From contig NZ_CACVAN010000001.1 in the NCBI RefSeq assembly GCF_902726655.1, positions 3,658,001 to 3,722,000 on the forward strand: a stretch of DNA of 64,000 nt. Direction: 5' to 3'. Numbering within the stretch: position 1 is the stretch's first letter; each line of letters starts with the position of its first letter. The position numbers were made by a program, and so were the translations under genes. Origin of the DNA: Virgibacillus ihumii. Lineage in GTDB: Bacteria > Bacillota > Bacilli > Bacillales > Amphibacillaceae. The notes beneath the pieces are model-generated. The model saw nothing but the letters and a program-made list of their open reading frames with translations, made no database searches and had not been told where the DNA came from. Of this stretch, positions 8,322 to 17,100 are shown piece by piece.

Positions 8322-8376
8322 AATCGGCAAGGTGCTTTTGTAGCTGATTTGTTTGGGTAACCGGTTTAGCCGCTTG

Positions 8377-8622
8377 AACATCAACCGTATGAGCGAAACA
8401 TCAACCGTACGGGCGAAACATCAACCGCACGGGGAGAACATCAACCGTACGGGCGGAACATCAACCGCACGAGCGAAACATCAACCGTACGGGGAGAACA
8501 TCAACCGCACGGGGAGAACATCAACCGCACGGGCAAAACATCAACCGCACGGGGAGAACATCAACCGCACGAGCGAAACATCAACCGTACGGGGAGAACA
8601 TCAACCGCACGGGCAAAACATC
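8377..8622. repeat. 20-bp tandem repeat array, left part
   Basis: Twelve consecutive units, each exactly 20 bp, of the type AACATCAACCGYACGRGSRR (starts at 8377, 8397, ... 8597), plus a partial unit. Units differ only at a few positions, mostly T/C at base 12 and the last four bases. The array is interrupted by an insertion sequence and resumes at 10025. A related array of opposite orientation lies at 54405-54524. Confidence 0.95.
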
Positions 8623-8688
8623 AGTCAAGTCCTTATCTATGTGTAAAAGTCCAATACAAGTTTTCAACCTTATGATGGTATTTATGTG

Positions 8689-8730
8689 AATTTGATGTGG
8701 TGGGAAGGGCCCTTCCCACCACATCAAATT
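8689..8730. terminator. Perfect 42-bp palindrome inside the IS, downstream of the transposase
   Basis: Two 21-bp arms meet without a loop at 8709/8710 (centre ggaagggcccttcc). It sits 20 nt beyond the transposase stop codon and probably ends its transcript or shields the element from outside reading. Confidence 0.7.
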
Positions 8731-8750
8731 TTCGCGCGCTGGAATCCTCT

Positions 8751-9926
8751 TCAACTTTTGTTTCGAATAAACCTTTTTTTATTCTTTTGTTGCCCTTCAT
8801 AATCCATTAGTACTGCGCCAATTAGACGGAAGGCGGATTGTGTATTCGGAAATATACGAATGACTCTTTCCCGCCTTCTAACTTCTTCATTTAGGCGTTC
8901 CAATGAATTCGTGCTGCGTATGAATGTATGATATTTCTCTTCTTCATTGAGATACTGAATGGCATCATCGAAGCCTTCTTCCAATGTCTTAAGTGCTTGA
9001 TTTAGCTTTGGATCTTCTTCGTAACGCGTGACGAACTCCTCCTTGAAGTTTCTTGCGTCATCTGGTGTAACGGCTTTAAAAATCCGTTTTAACCCCGTGA
9101 TTACCTCTGACATACCCTTCTTTGGCAGTTGATCCACAATATTTCGTTTAAAATGAACGGTGCAGCGTTGCCATGAGGTTCCGAGGAATTCCTCCTGTAT
9201 TGCTTTTTTGAGCCCTTTATGGGCATCTGAAATCATAAGTCTTGGTGAATGCAGCCCCCGGCCTTTCAGCTCTTTTAAAAAGCTTTTCCAAGCTTCGTAA
9301 CTTTCGGTATGGTCAACCTTTAATCCGAGCACTTCCCGTTGGTTATCCTCGCTTATCGCTGTCGCAATGTAGACAGCTTTGGATACAACCTTACGATGCT
9401 CGCGAACTTTGATATACATGGCATCCACAAAAATGTACGGATAATAGGTGTTTGCCAAATTTCGATTCGCCCATTTATTGACGATAGGGTCTAGTTTCTC
9501 TGTAAGCGATGATACAAAGGACTTGGATACGCTCTCTCCACACAATTCTTCTACTACATTTCGAACCTTGCGTGTGGAGACCCCGTTCACCACCATTTCA
9601 AGCAGGGCAAGGACGAAAGCCTGGTCACAGCGTTGATACTTTTCAAAAATACTTGGTGAAAACTCACCGCTGCGAGTCCGTGGAACCCGTAACTTGATCT
9701 TTCCAATACTCATCAAATATTCTCTTTCATAATAGCCGTTTCGATAATCACGTGAACTACCAGTACGGGCGTATGGCGGAACATCCAAAAATTCATCCCG
9801 TTCCTTTTCCATATACTCATTCAGAATTAATACAGCTGTTGATTTATAGATAGCGTTCATATTGGAGTTCATAATCTCATCTTTTAACTTGTCCATGTTT
9901 AGGTTAAAATGTAGTTGGGTCATCAT
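8751..9926 (-). CDS. IS256-family transposase
   Basis: A 391-residue DDE (RNase H-fold) transposase of the IS256/Mutator class. Visible landmarks are YIFVDAMYIKVRE (first catalytic Asp), LMISDAHKGL (second Asp), the WQRCTVHFKRNIV motif that follows it, and RSTNSLERLNEEVRRR with the catalytic Glu. Length is normal, so the protein is probably active. The ATG pair at 9923-9926 follows AAGGAGG; the upstream in-frame extension to 9968 lacks a ribosome site. The gene fills the element and runs opposite to the flanking HAD gene but in the same direction as serA. Confidence 0.95.
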   Translation of the reverse strand: MMTQLHFNLNMDKLKDEIMNSNMNAIYKSTAVLILNEYMEKERDEFLDVPPYARTGSSRDYRNGYYEREYLMSIGKIKLRVPRTRSGEFSPSIFEKYQRCDQAFVLALLEMVVNGVSTRKVRNVVEELCGESVSKSFVSSLTEKLDPIVNKWANRNLANTYYPYIFVDAMYIKVREHRKVVSKAVYIATAISEDNQREVLGLKVDHTESYEAWKSFLKELKGRGLHSPRLMISDAHKGLKKAIQEEFLGTSWQRCTVHFKRNIVDQLPKKGMSEVITGLKRIFKAVTPDDARNFKEEFVTRYEEDPKLNQALKTLEEGFDDAIQYLNEEEKYHTFIRSTNSLERLNEEVRRRERVIRIFPNTQSAFRLIGAVLMDYEGQQKNKKRFIRNKS

Positions 9927-10024
9927 TAATTCCTCCTTATGTTTTTGTGGTTGAAAACATTGTATCATAGGAATTAATATGGCCCTTTCTTATTTCGCTT
10001 TTACACAATTATACGGACTTAACC

Positions 10025-10127
10025 AAAACATCAACCGTACGGGCGGAACATCAACCGCACGGGGAGAACATCAACTGTACGAGCGGGAACATCAACCACA
10101 CGAGCGAAACATCAACTGATGCAGCAG
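10025..10127. repeat. 20-bp tandem repeat array, right part
   Basis: Continuation of the array beyond the insertion sequence: units at 10027, 10047, 10067 (21 bp, one extra G), 10088 and a partial one at 10108. These outer units are more diverged (caactgtac, caaccacac) than the central ones, as expected at the edge of a tandem array. Confidence 0.9.
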
Positions 10128-10172
10128 TGTTATCAATTTTCATACTTCGCAACAATCGTGAACAGTGAAAAT

Positions 10173-10216
10173 AAAAACCGGCGGATCTGATACCTGAGTC
10201 AGATCCGCCGGTTTTT
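10173..10216 (-). terminator. Terminator after serA
   Basis: A long stem (aaaaccggcggatctga / tcagatccgccggtttt) with an 8-nt loop; A/T tails on both sides, so it could work in either direction. Confidence 0.9.
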
Positions 10217-10225
10217 AGCTGTTAA

Positions 10226-11812
10226 CTACAAATCTATCGCGGTAACATCTTTAATTTCATCGAGTTCATGCAGTTGGTTGAGAAGTTCCTGTTCCGGGTG
10301 TCTGTCGATGGTCAGCATCATGATGGCGTCGCCGCCGATGTCAGAGCGGTCGACTTGCATGGTGGCAATGTTTACCTGGTTTCTGGCGAGCATGCTTCCC
10401 ATTTTACCGATAACACCGGGTTGATCCTGGTGATGAATGATAACGAGGTGTCCGGTCGGTGTGAAGTCAACACTGTAATCATCGACTTTTACAATACGTG
10501 GTCCAAGGCCGTTCAACAACGTTCCTGCAACACTTCTGGAAGCAGACTTTGTTTTCACCTCGACAGTTAGCAGATTGGTGAATCCCTTTGCCCGAGACGT
10601 TTTGTTTTCATGGACGGATATACCTTTTTGCTCGGCAAGGAACAGGGCATTTACATCATTGACATGGTCTCCGAGATGACGCTGCAGTAAGCCTTTTACC
10701 GTGTTTCTTGATAACGGTGCTACCTCGAGTTCATTTAAATCGCCGGCATAAAAAATATTTACTTCCTCGATCACCTCGTTTGCCAAGTGGATGAGAAAAT
10801 TCCCGAGTTTTTCTGCCAGCATGAAGTAAGGTTCGATTTTGTGCATGATTTCCTGTGGTACAGATGGCAGATTCACAGGGTTTCGGACAGAGTCGCCTGT
10901 TAAGCAGCGGATCACATCCTGGCAGACGTCAATGGCTACATTTTCCTGTGCCTCGATCGTGCTTGCGCCGAGATGTGGTGTTGCGATTACTTCCGGTAAT
11001 TGCAGGAGCTTATTATCAAGGAATGGTTCTTCTTCAAAAACATCCATTGCAGCACCGGCGACTTTCCCCGATTGAATAGCATCGTACAGTGCATCTTCAT
11101 CAATAATTCCTCCGCGGGCACAGTTGACAATCTGCACGCCGTCTTTCATCTGCTGGAAAGCCTCTGCATCAAGCATGTGTTTTGTCTCTTTCAGCAGCGG
11201 GGTATGTATTGTTATAAAGTCCGCCTCTTTCAAAACGTCCTCAACCGTGCCGAAGCGAATCCCTAGATTGTCGGCTTTTTCTTCGGTTAAAAATGGATCG
11301 TACGCAATAATATTCATTCGCTGTCCTTTGGCGCGGGATGCAACTTCAGTACCGATTCTTCCCAGCCCGATAACGCCGAGCGTTTTGTTTTTCACTTCGA
11401 CACCGACATATTTCTTCCGGTTCCATTCGTTATTTTTCAGGGCATTAAACGCCTGGGGAATATTCCGCGTCAAAGACATCAGCATTGCCATCGTATGCTC
11501 GGCTGCTGAATTGGTGTTTCCGTTTGGTGCATTGACAACAATGATTCCCCGTTCCGTGGCAGCATCAAGGTCAATATTGTCAACGCCGACTCCAGCCCGT
11601 CCGATAATTTTCAGGTTATCGGCATGTTGAATGATTTCGCGGGTAACCTTTGTTTGACTCCGTACAATCAGACCTTCAAAATCGCCAATCCGTTCGATCA
11701 ACTCGGCATCTGTTAAGTCAGTATTCACTTCAATGTTAATGTCCTCGGACTCCTGGAGAGGCTGAATACCATCTTCACTTAGCGGATCGGCTATCAGTAC
11801 ATTATAAATCAC
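10226..11812 (-). CDS. serA: D-3-phosphoglycerate dehydrogenase
   Basis: Oxidises 3-phosphoglycerate to 3-phosphohydroxypyruvate, the first step of serine synthesis. The 528 residues carry the 2-hydroxyacid dehydrogenase fold: GRAGVGVDNID, the NAD-binding GLGRIGTEVA, the catalytic Arg in NCARGGIIDE, Glu in DVFEEEP and His in TPHLGAST. An intervening domain and a C-terminal ACT domain (about 455-528, VIIHHQDQPGVIGKMGSML), the usual site of serine feedback, follow as in the long B. subtilis type. The GTG at 11812 starts 4 nt after the aminotransferase stop; a longer reading to 11962 would run inside that gene and is rejected. It shares one transcript with the upstream aminotransferase. Confidence 0.95.
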   Translation of the reverse strand: MIYNVLIADPLSEDGIQPLQESEDINIEVNTDLTDAELIERIGDFEGLIVRSQTKVTREIIQHADNLKIIGRAGVGVDNIDLDAATERGIIVVNAPNGNTNSAAEHTMAMLMSLTRNIPQAFNALKNNEWNRKKYVGVEVKNKTLGVIGLGRIGTEVASRAKGQRMNIIAYDPFLTEEKADNLGIRFGTVEDVLKEADFITIHTPLLKETKHMLDAEAFQQMKDGVQIVNCARGGIIDEDALYDAIQSGKVAGAAMDVFEEEPFLDNKLLQLPEVIATPHLGASTIEAQENVAIDVCQDVIRCLTGDSVRNPVNLPSVPQEIMHKIEPYFMLAEKLGNFLIHLANEVIEEVNIFYAGDLNELEVAPLSRNTVKGLLQRHLGDHVNDVNALFLAEQKGISVHENKTSRAKGFTNLLTVEVKTKSASRSVAGTLLNGLGPRIVKVDDYSVDFTPTGHLVIIHHQDQPGVIGKMGSMLARNQVNIATMQVDRSDIGGDAIMMLTIDRHPEQELLNQLHELDEIKDVTAIDL

Positions 11813-11816
11813 GTTA

Positions 11817-12971
11817 TCACTTCCATTCCAGATATATTTTCTGTGCTGCCTTCGTTCCGTAGGCCGGTTCCGTTGTTCCGCTGCTGAGTTTATGAACACC
11901 GATCTCAATGAGGCTGATGGTTTGCAGAACATCTGCAGGGGAGCAGTATCCCATATGACCAATGCGGAAAATATCCCCTTTCATATGTTGCTGACCGCCT
12001 GCGAGATCGAGTCCGAATTCAGTCTTAAGTATTTTTCGCAATGCTTCCGGATCAAAATTTGCCGGTTGAACTGAAGTAACAGTTGGAGAGGCATCCTTGT
12101 CACTTGTAAGAAGAGATATGTTCATCTCCCTAAATGCGGCCCTGGTCATTTCCTTCATTAACAGGTGCCGGTCAAAAACCTGTGACAATCCCTCATCGTC
12201 TATGCGATTCAAAACTTGTTCCAACCCCATTAACAGGGACAGTCCCGGGGTGAACGGCGTCGAGTCTTCTGCCAGTTTATCGCGATACTTTACCAGGTCT
12301 AAATAGAAAGGACGGGATGAATTATGTTCTATGACGTCCCAGGCGTTGGGACTTACTGCAAGAAAACACAGACCGGGCGGCAGCATCATTGCTTTTTGCG
12401 AGCCTGTAGTCAGCACATCAATTCCCCAGTCGTCCATTTTTACTTCTGCACCGCCAATTGCGGAAACCCCATCCACAATCAATAAAGCCTCCGTTTGGGA
12501 ATGCACTGCCTCCGCCAAGTCCTGTACTGGATTCAATACACCTGTCGACGTCTCACAAAATGTGGCGAAGACAGCTTTAATATCGGGATGTTTTTCAGCA
12601 TACTCCCGGATTACATCGGTAGAAACGGCTTTTCCCCATTCGACATCATGCCGGATAACGTTCAGGTTGTGGTTATCACATATTTTTGCAAATCGTTCGC
12701 CGAATGCACCTGTTACCAATACCAGCACTTTCTCACCTGGTCTGACCGTATTAACAACTGCTGCTTCCAGTCCGGCTGTCCCACTTGCCGTCAGCATTAA
12801 AACGTCCTGGCTGGTTCCGAATACCTGTTTCAGCCTTGGCTTTAGCCGCTGTAATAATTGTTTTGTTTCTGTGCCCCGGTGTCCAATCATCGGCTGACTC
12901 ATGGCTTGCTGTACACTTGGAGGAATTGGAGTAGGTCCGGGAATTCGAAGCAAATGATCTTCAACTGACAT
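11817..12971 (-). CDS. Class V aminotransferase (serine/alanine-glyoxylate type), probable serine-pathway enzyme
   Basis: A 384-residue PLP enzyme: LTASGTAGLEAAV (phosphate-binding region), LIVDGVSAIGG (Asp contacting the pyridine nitrogen) and TGSQKAMMLPPG with the PLP lysine. The family contains alanine- and serine-glyoxylate aminotransferases. It lies 4 nt upstream of serA in one operon. No serC-type gene is in the window, so it probably makes phosphoserine or serine in step with SerA; this is inferred from the operon. AAGGTGA precedes the ATG, and a strong sigma-A promoter lies upstream. Confidence 0.85.
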   Translation of the reverse strand: MSVEDHLLRIPGPTPIPPSVQQAMSQPMIGHRGTETKQLLQRLKPRLKQVFGTSQDVLMLTASGTAGLEAAVVNTVRPGEKVLVLVTGAFGERFAKICDNHNLNVIRHDVEWGKAVSTDVIREYAEKHPDIKAVFATFCETSTGVLNPVQDLAEAVHSQTEALLIVDGVSAIGGAEVKMDDWGIDVLTTGSQKAMMLPPGLCFLAVSPNAWDVIEHNSSRPFYLDLVKYRDKLAEDSTPFTPGLSLLMGLEQVLNRIDDEGLSQVFDRHLLMKEMTRAAFREMNISLLTSDKDASPTVTSVQPANFDPEALRKILKTEFGLDLAGGQQHMKGDIFRIGHMGYCSPADVLQTISLIEIGVHKLSSGTTEPAYGTKAAQKIYLEWK

Positions 12972-13004
12972 GATTTCACCTTATTTCCTGAATTGTTTCC
13001 GTTT

Positions 13005-13033
13005 AATATACGCAATGTTAAAAATATTGTCAA
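13005..13033 (-). promoter_or_regulatory. Sigma-A promoter of the aminotransferase-serA operon
   Basis: On the minus strand TTGACA (13033-13028) and TATATT (13010-13005) are separated by exactly 17 bp, 34 nt before the start codon. Confidence 0.8.
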
Positions 13034-13176
13034 TGACGGAAAACGCTTACTTTCAAAATTTCTTTCTTTAATTTATGTTTTTTTTGTGATAGTATTTTCT
13101 CTTGTATCGAAAGAATCCGGGATTAATTGTTTACTATAGATGAAAATTTGAATAAAAAAGGAAGAAGGTTTTTTGA

Positions 13177-14586
13177 ATGGCCCATGAACAATCAGAAGGT
13201 AATGTAAATGTGAACAAAATACCACTGATAGCTGTTCTGTTATCAGGTGCATTTGCGGCAATTTTGAATCAAACCTTGCTGGCAACTGCACTGCCGCATA
13301 TTATGGCTGACCTGCACCTCGAAGCAAATCTGGCACAGTGGCTGACATCTATATTCATGCTGGTAAACGGTATTATGATTCCAATTACCGCGTTTTTAAT
13401 CGGGCGTTATACAACAAGGGCATTGTTTTTGACCGCAATGGGGTTGTTTGCGGCAGGTACACTGATTTGTGCAGTGGCACCCAACTTCGGATTTCTGATG
13501 GTTGGACGGATTATCCAGGCATCTGGTGCGGGTATTATTATGCCATTGATGCAAACGATACTGTTTCTTATTTTTCCGGTTGATAAACGGGGGACTGCGA
13601 TGGGGATGTTCGGGCTTGTTATTGCGTTTGCTCCGGCAATCGGACCGACATTATCGGGCTGGCTCGTTGAAAACTTCCCATGGAGAAGCCTCTTTTATGT
13701 GATTTTTCCTATTGTTGTTATTGACTTTATTATTGCTTATTTCGTTCTTGTGAATGTGACGAAAAGAACATTTCCTAAAGTTGATATTTTGTCGATTATT
13801 TTATCTTCACTTGGATTTGGTGGACTACTGTACGGATTCAGTGTGGCAGGAAGCGGCTGGACAAAGCTGAATGTGGTGATTCCGTTAATCCTTGGCGCTG
13901 TCACCTTAACCTGGTTCATTTTGCGTCAGTTGCGACTGCCTGAACCGATTCTTGAGTTCCGTGTGTTTAAAATAAAAATGTTCACCATTACGACTGCGCT
14001 TGGAATGCTGGTGTTTATCGCAATGATCGGCGGAGCGACAGTTCTGCCGCTGCTTATGCAAAATATGCTCGGTTATACCGCGCTTGAATCGGGATTAATG
14101 CTGCTCCCTGGTGCATTATTGATGGGGTTGATGAACCCGATTACCGGACGCTTGTTTGATAAGTTCGGAGCGAGATGGCTGGCGATTATCGGGCTGACCA
14201 TTATTACAGTTACAACATTTATGTTTTCGATTTTGACGGCTGAGACATCGTTTATGTATTTGACAATTGTAAATGCAATCAGAATGTTTGGGGTAGCAAT
14301 GGTGATGATGCCGGTTACGACGGCAGGGCTGAATCATTTACCAATGGATCTGATCCCGCATGGTACGGCAATGAACAATACGATGCGTCAGGTTTCAGGT
14401 GCGGTTGGAACTGCGTTGCTCGTTACGGTAATGACTAATAATATGATACCGAATGAAGGTGTACAGGGAATGGTGCATGGAGTGAATGTATCATTTATTG
14501 TAGCCGGTATTTCGGCAATTATTGGTCTTGCGCTTTCTTTCTTCATCTGCAATTCCAGACCGCAAAGTACAGCAGCAGAAGGCTGA
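13177..14586 (+). CDS. MFS multidrug exporter, DHA2 (EmrB/QacA) type
   Basis: A 469-residue integral membrane protein with about 14 hydrophobic helices. Family marks are LNQTLLATALPHIMADL in TM1, the motif A loop IGRYTTRALF, and motif C in TM5 (GLVIAFAPAIGPTLSGWLV), which define proton-driven drug exporters. Substrates cannot be read from sequence. GGAAGAAGG lies upstream of the ATG. It is divergent from the serine operon with about 200 bp between, and ends at a two-way terminator shared with the convergent stress-protein gene. Confidence 0.9.
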   Translation: MAHEQSEGNVNVNKIPLIAVLLSGAFAAILNQTLLATALPHIMADLHLEANLAQWLTSIFMLVNGIMIPITAFLIGRYTTRALFLTAMGLFAAGTLICAVAPNFGFLMVGRIIQASGAGIIMPLMQTILFLIFPVDKRGTAMGMFGLVIAFAPAIGPTLSGWLVENFPWRSLFYVIFPIVVIDFIIAYFVLVNVTKRTFPKVDILSIILSSLGFGGLLYGFSVAGSGWTKLNVVIPLILGAVTLTWFILRQLRLPEPILEFRVFKIKMFTITTALGMLVFIAMIGGATVLPLLMQNMLGYTALESGLMLLPGALLMGLMNPITGRLFDKFGARWLAIIGLTIITVTTFMFSILTAETSFMYLTIVNAIRMFGVAMVMMPVTTAGLNHLPMDLIPHGTAMNNTMRQVSGAVGTALLVTVMTNNMIPNEGVQGMVHGVNVSFIVAGISAIIGLALSFFICNSRPQSTAAEG

Positions 14587-14596
14587 TAATAAGGAA

Positions 14597-14628
14597 GCCA
14601 AGGGTTTCAGCAAAACCCTTGGCATTTT
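14597..14628. terminator. Bidirectional terminator
   Basis: Stem gccaagggttt / aaacccttggc with a 5-nt loop between two convergent genes, followed by attttct on the plus strand. Confidence 0.8.
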
Positions 14629-14630
14629 CT

Positions 14631-15047
14631 TTACCCTTTCTGAAGATAAATAGGTTCTTGCATGCTGACTGTCTCGCCTGCCGCGTCATGTCCCATTCTT
14701 AATTCATCGCTGGCGAGAATGATAATTTGACCTGATTCAATAATCTTTTCAAATTTTTCCGCTTGTGTTTCCGATAATCCTAACTCAATTAAACGATCCC
14801 GGAAATTAACCTCTGTTTCCTCTTCGTCGGTAAATATTCCTTTGATTTTGCTGAAAACGGATGATTTACTGTCATCTTCTGCACTGCTTTCCACATTGGC
14901 GTCTGTCCATTTTTCCATCTGCTTTGACATTTTGCGATTTGCCAGGATGGTGATGTTTTCTGCCTTGAGTCCTTTCAAAGCCATGATGTCTACAGCTTTT
15001 ATGGCCTCTTCCTCTGATCCGTACGGTCCATAAACTTCGTTAGCCAT
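14631..15047 (-). CDS. General stress protein 17M-like (YflT)
   Basis: Residues 1-100 match the general stress protein 17M domain: VYGPYGSEEEAIKAVDIMALKGLKAENITILANR is the typical start and FRDRLIELGLSETQAEKFEKIIESGQIIIL its second half. In B. subtilis YflT belongs to the sigma-B general stress regulon; the biochemical role is unknown. A short C-terminal tail (AAGETVSMQEPIYLQKG) is specific to this copy. GGAGGTGCAACG precedes the ATG. No clear sigma-B promoter is visible upstream. Confidence 0.8.
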   Translation of the reverse strand: MANEVYGPYGSEEEAIKAVDIMALKGLKAENITILANRKMSKQMEKWTDANVESSAEDDSKSSVFSKIKGIFTDEEETEVNFRDRLIELGLSETQAEKFEKIIESGQIIILASDELRMGHDAAGETVSMQEPIYLQKG

Positions 15048-15148
15048 CGTTGCACCTCCAATCGGAAAAAATGAACGCTTATATATTTGTTTTATGTGAC
15101 TTTTCCCGGGAAAATGTCATGGTAAACAATAAATAAAAAGATACAGTG

Positions 15149-16129
15149 TTATACATTGCCATATGGTTTTGTATACACATCAAAGAGCTGTTCAAATTTT
15201 TCCAGGATTGCGAGCGCGACCAATCCGTTTCCTTCTGCCGATTTAGGATAGCCGAGCGGGACGGTGCGCCGTACAAGTTGAGCATATAGTTCAGTTTGGG
15301 TCAGTCGTCGCTCAAACTGCTCTTCCGCTATATTGATGATCAGTGCGAGCGCGCCGGACACATGAGGTGTGGCCATCGAGGTGCCGGACAGTTTTGCATA
15401 TTTTCCATCTTTATAGGTTGACAGAATATTTACTCCCGGTGCAACAAGATCAATTTCGTCGTTGGTGTTGCTGAACGGGGCTATTGTTCGTTTGAAATCA
15501 GTGGCACCTACTTGAACTACTTCATTATAGGAACCCGGGAATGCGTACTCATCCGTGTTTGCCCGGTCATCACCGCTGTTGCCTGCCGCACATATGACAG
15601 GGATTCCGGCGTCTATTGCTTTTTTGATTGCTTCATAAAGCTCGGGTACATCTTCAGGTCCGCCAAGTGACATGGAAATTGCCCGCGTTTTTTCACCATT
15701 TGGTCCTTCCCAATTCACTGCATAATTGATGCCGTCAATTATCCATTGGTATTCCCCGCTCCCTTCACCCGTTAAAACTTTAACAACCAGAAGACTTGCT
15801 TCCGGGGCGACACCGGCAATTCCATCCTGCGGTGCGGAGTATGCAGACACGGTTCCGGATACGTGTGTCCCATGTCCGTTATTGTCATCATAATTTTTTT
15901 CATCTCCGCCATAGTCTGATGTGAAGTTTTTTCCGTCAATGATTCGTTCTTTCAGATTCGGGTGATCGGTCTGACATCCGGTGTCAATAACTGCCACAAC
16001 ATTCCCTTTCCCTTTGTCGGCTTTCTTCCAGATATCTGGGGCTTGAATCATCTTAACACCCTCGGGAATATCCGCAGCAGATTCATAGACTTTGTCCACC
16101 TTATGGGGAATTAAATGAATTTTGCTCAT
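15149..16129 (-). CDS. isp: Intracellular subtilisin-family serine protease
   Basis: A 326-residue S8 protease with the triad D49 (VIDTGCQTDHPNL), H86 (GHGTHVSG) and S251 (SGTSMATPHV). There is no signal peptide. The N-terminus carries LIPHKV (residues 6-11), equivalent to the LIPY-type inhibitory segment that keeps intracellular subtilisins inactive until it is removed. Family knowledge places these enzymes in the cytosol, turning over proteins around stationary phase and sporulation. ATG at 16129 has AGGAGG 8 nt upstream; a TTG just before it is rejected. It stands alone upstream of the stress-protein gene. Confidence 0.9.
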   Translation of the reverse strand: MSKIHLIPHKVDKVYESAADIPEGVKMIQAPDIWKKADKGKGNVVAVIDTGCQTDHPNLKERIIDGKNFTSDYGGDEKNYDDNNGHGTHVSGTVSAYSAPQDGIAGVAPEASLLVVKVLTGEGSGEYQWIIDGINYAVNWEGPNGEKTRAISMSLGGPEDVPELYEAIKKAIDAGIPVICAAGNSGDDRANTDEYAFPGSYNEVVQVGATDFKRTIAPFSNTNDEIDLVAPGVNILSTYKDGKYAKLSGTSMATPHVSGALALIINIAEEQFERRLTQTELYAQLVRRTVPLGYPKSAEGNGLVALAILEKFEQLFDVYTKPYGNV

Positions 16130-16294
16130 CAATCGTTCCTCCTTTTATTAAAATATATGCAGGAAGTTAAAACTTTCGCAGTTAACACAACCATTACCCT
16201 TTTATACAGATGTAAAACGATTAAAATTACCTATATTTATATGACAAAAGGAAGGTATTTTGATGGAGTAAATAGAAATATAGATAACGTTCAT

Positions 16295-16378
16295 GCTTCC
16301 GCTGTGATTTTCATAATCGTGCATTCAGGAAGCGGAATCGTGCATATTTCTTAAATGAACATCAGCGGCCAACTGCGA
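16295..16378. repeat. Degenerate 21-bp repeat array (weak)
   Basis: In the 330-bp space between the protease and the exonuclease, four 21-bp blocks can be aligned from 16295; the second and third both begin atcgtgcat. Similarity between the others is low, so this is the least certain of the short-period arrays. Apart from it I see no gene or strong signal in this space. Confidence 0.35.
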
Positions 16379-16466
16379 ATTTCAGATTCAAAATTTTCTA
16401 AAGCCCGAAGCTGAAAATTATATGATAAAATTGGAAGTAACAGATTCAGATAACTGGAGGCAAAGC

Positions 16467-17081
16467 ATGGATTTTGTATCGATTGACTTTGAAACTGCCA
16501 ATGAAAAACGGAACAGCGCCTGTGCGATAGGAATTGTCACCGTCAATGAGAACGGCATCAAGGATGAATACTACAGTTTGATAAACCCGATGATGCGATT
16601 CAGTTCGTTCAACAAACGCATTCATGGGATAACAGAAGATGATGTAATAGAGGCGCCAACATTTGCTGAGCTGTGGCCGACCTTGGGAAATTATCTTTCC
16701 AATAAGATGGTGGTTGCACACAATGCCAGTTTTGATATGAGTGTCGCCCGCGCCACACTTGACCATTTTAATCTGGAATATCCAAATTTGGACTATCTGT
16801 GTACGGCGAATATCTCCAGGAACGTCTGGCCGCAGCTGCAAAATCATAAATTAAATACAGTTGCTGCGCATCTCGGCTTTACATTTGCTCATCACCACGC
16901 CCTGGAGGATGCACGTGTTGCAGCAAAAATTTTAATGAAAGCTTTCGAGACATATGGGACGGCTGAATTGGATATATTTCTAAAGAAGTGTAATATCTCA
17001 AAAGGAAAAATGTTTGAGCGGGGGTATGTGCCGCCGAGAGTGAAACGGAAGAAGCAGAGCGCGAAGCTTTATCTAAAATAA
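16467..17081 (+). CDS. 3'-5' exonuclease, DnaQ-like (DEDDh)
   Basis: A 204-residue exonuclease of the DNA polymerase III epsilon type. The DEDDh residues are seen in FVSIDFETAN (Asp and Glu), HNASFDMSVAR (Asp) and HHALEDARVAAKI (His and Asp). It probably acts on single-stranded 3' ends in repair or proofreading. The C-terminus (RGYVPPRVKRKKQSAK) is basic and may bind nucleic acid. ATG at 16467 has TGGAGGC 7 nt upstream; an earlier ATG at 16422 lacks one. It leads a tight three-gene cluster with an SDR-like gene and a YdbC-type ssDNA-binding protein. Confidence 0.85.
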   Translation: MDFVSIDFETANEKRNSACAIGIVTVNENGIKDEYYSLINPMMRFSSFNKRIHGITEDDVIEAPTFAELWPTLGNYLSNKMVVAHNASFDMSVARATLDHFNLEYPNLDYLCTANISRNVWPQLQNHKLNTVAAHLGFTFAHHHALEDARVAAKILMKAFETYGTAELDIFLKKCNISKGKMFERGYVPPRVKRKKQSAKLYLK

Positions 17082-17100
17082 GGGAAGGGGTTTTAACACA

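Larger units (their letters stand above)
8623..10024 (-). mobile_element. IS256-family insertion sequence
   Basis: A 1402-bp element with imperfect terminal inverted repeats: the left end (agtcaagtcc...) and the reversed right end (ggttaagtcc...) share aagtcc, tat and tgtgtaaaag at fixed spacing, as in IS256 ends. The 8-bp sequence AAAACATC flanks both sides (8615-8622 and 10025-10032), the usual target duplication of this family. Removing the element and one duplicate restores the 20-bp repeat register, so it jumped into a repeat unit. The transposase gene is intact. Confidence 0.9.

Noticed and set aside
8377..8622. CRISPR array
   Set aside because: Units are directly joined with no unique spacers, and no cas genes are in the window.
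8353..8646. A 97-codon ORF through the 20-bp repeat array
   Set aside because: The repeat period is not a multiple of three, the reading merely cycles every 60 bp, there is no ribosome site, and the 3' end lies inside the IS.
10226..11962. Longer SerA starting at 11962
   Set aside because: The extra 50 codons lie within the aminotransferase gene, lack a ribosome site and do not fit the family N-terminus.
15100..15120. Near-palindrome gacttttcccgggaaaatgtc
   Set aside because: It could end the protease transcript or bind a regulator of the stress gene, but one inserted base breaks symmetry and no tail follows; evidence too thin.
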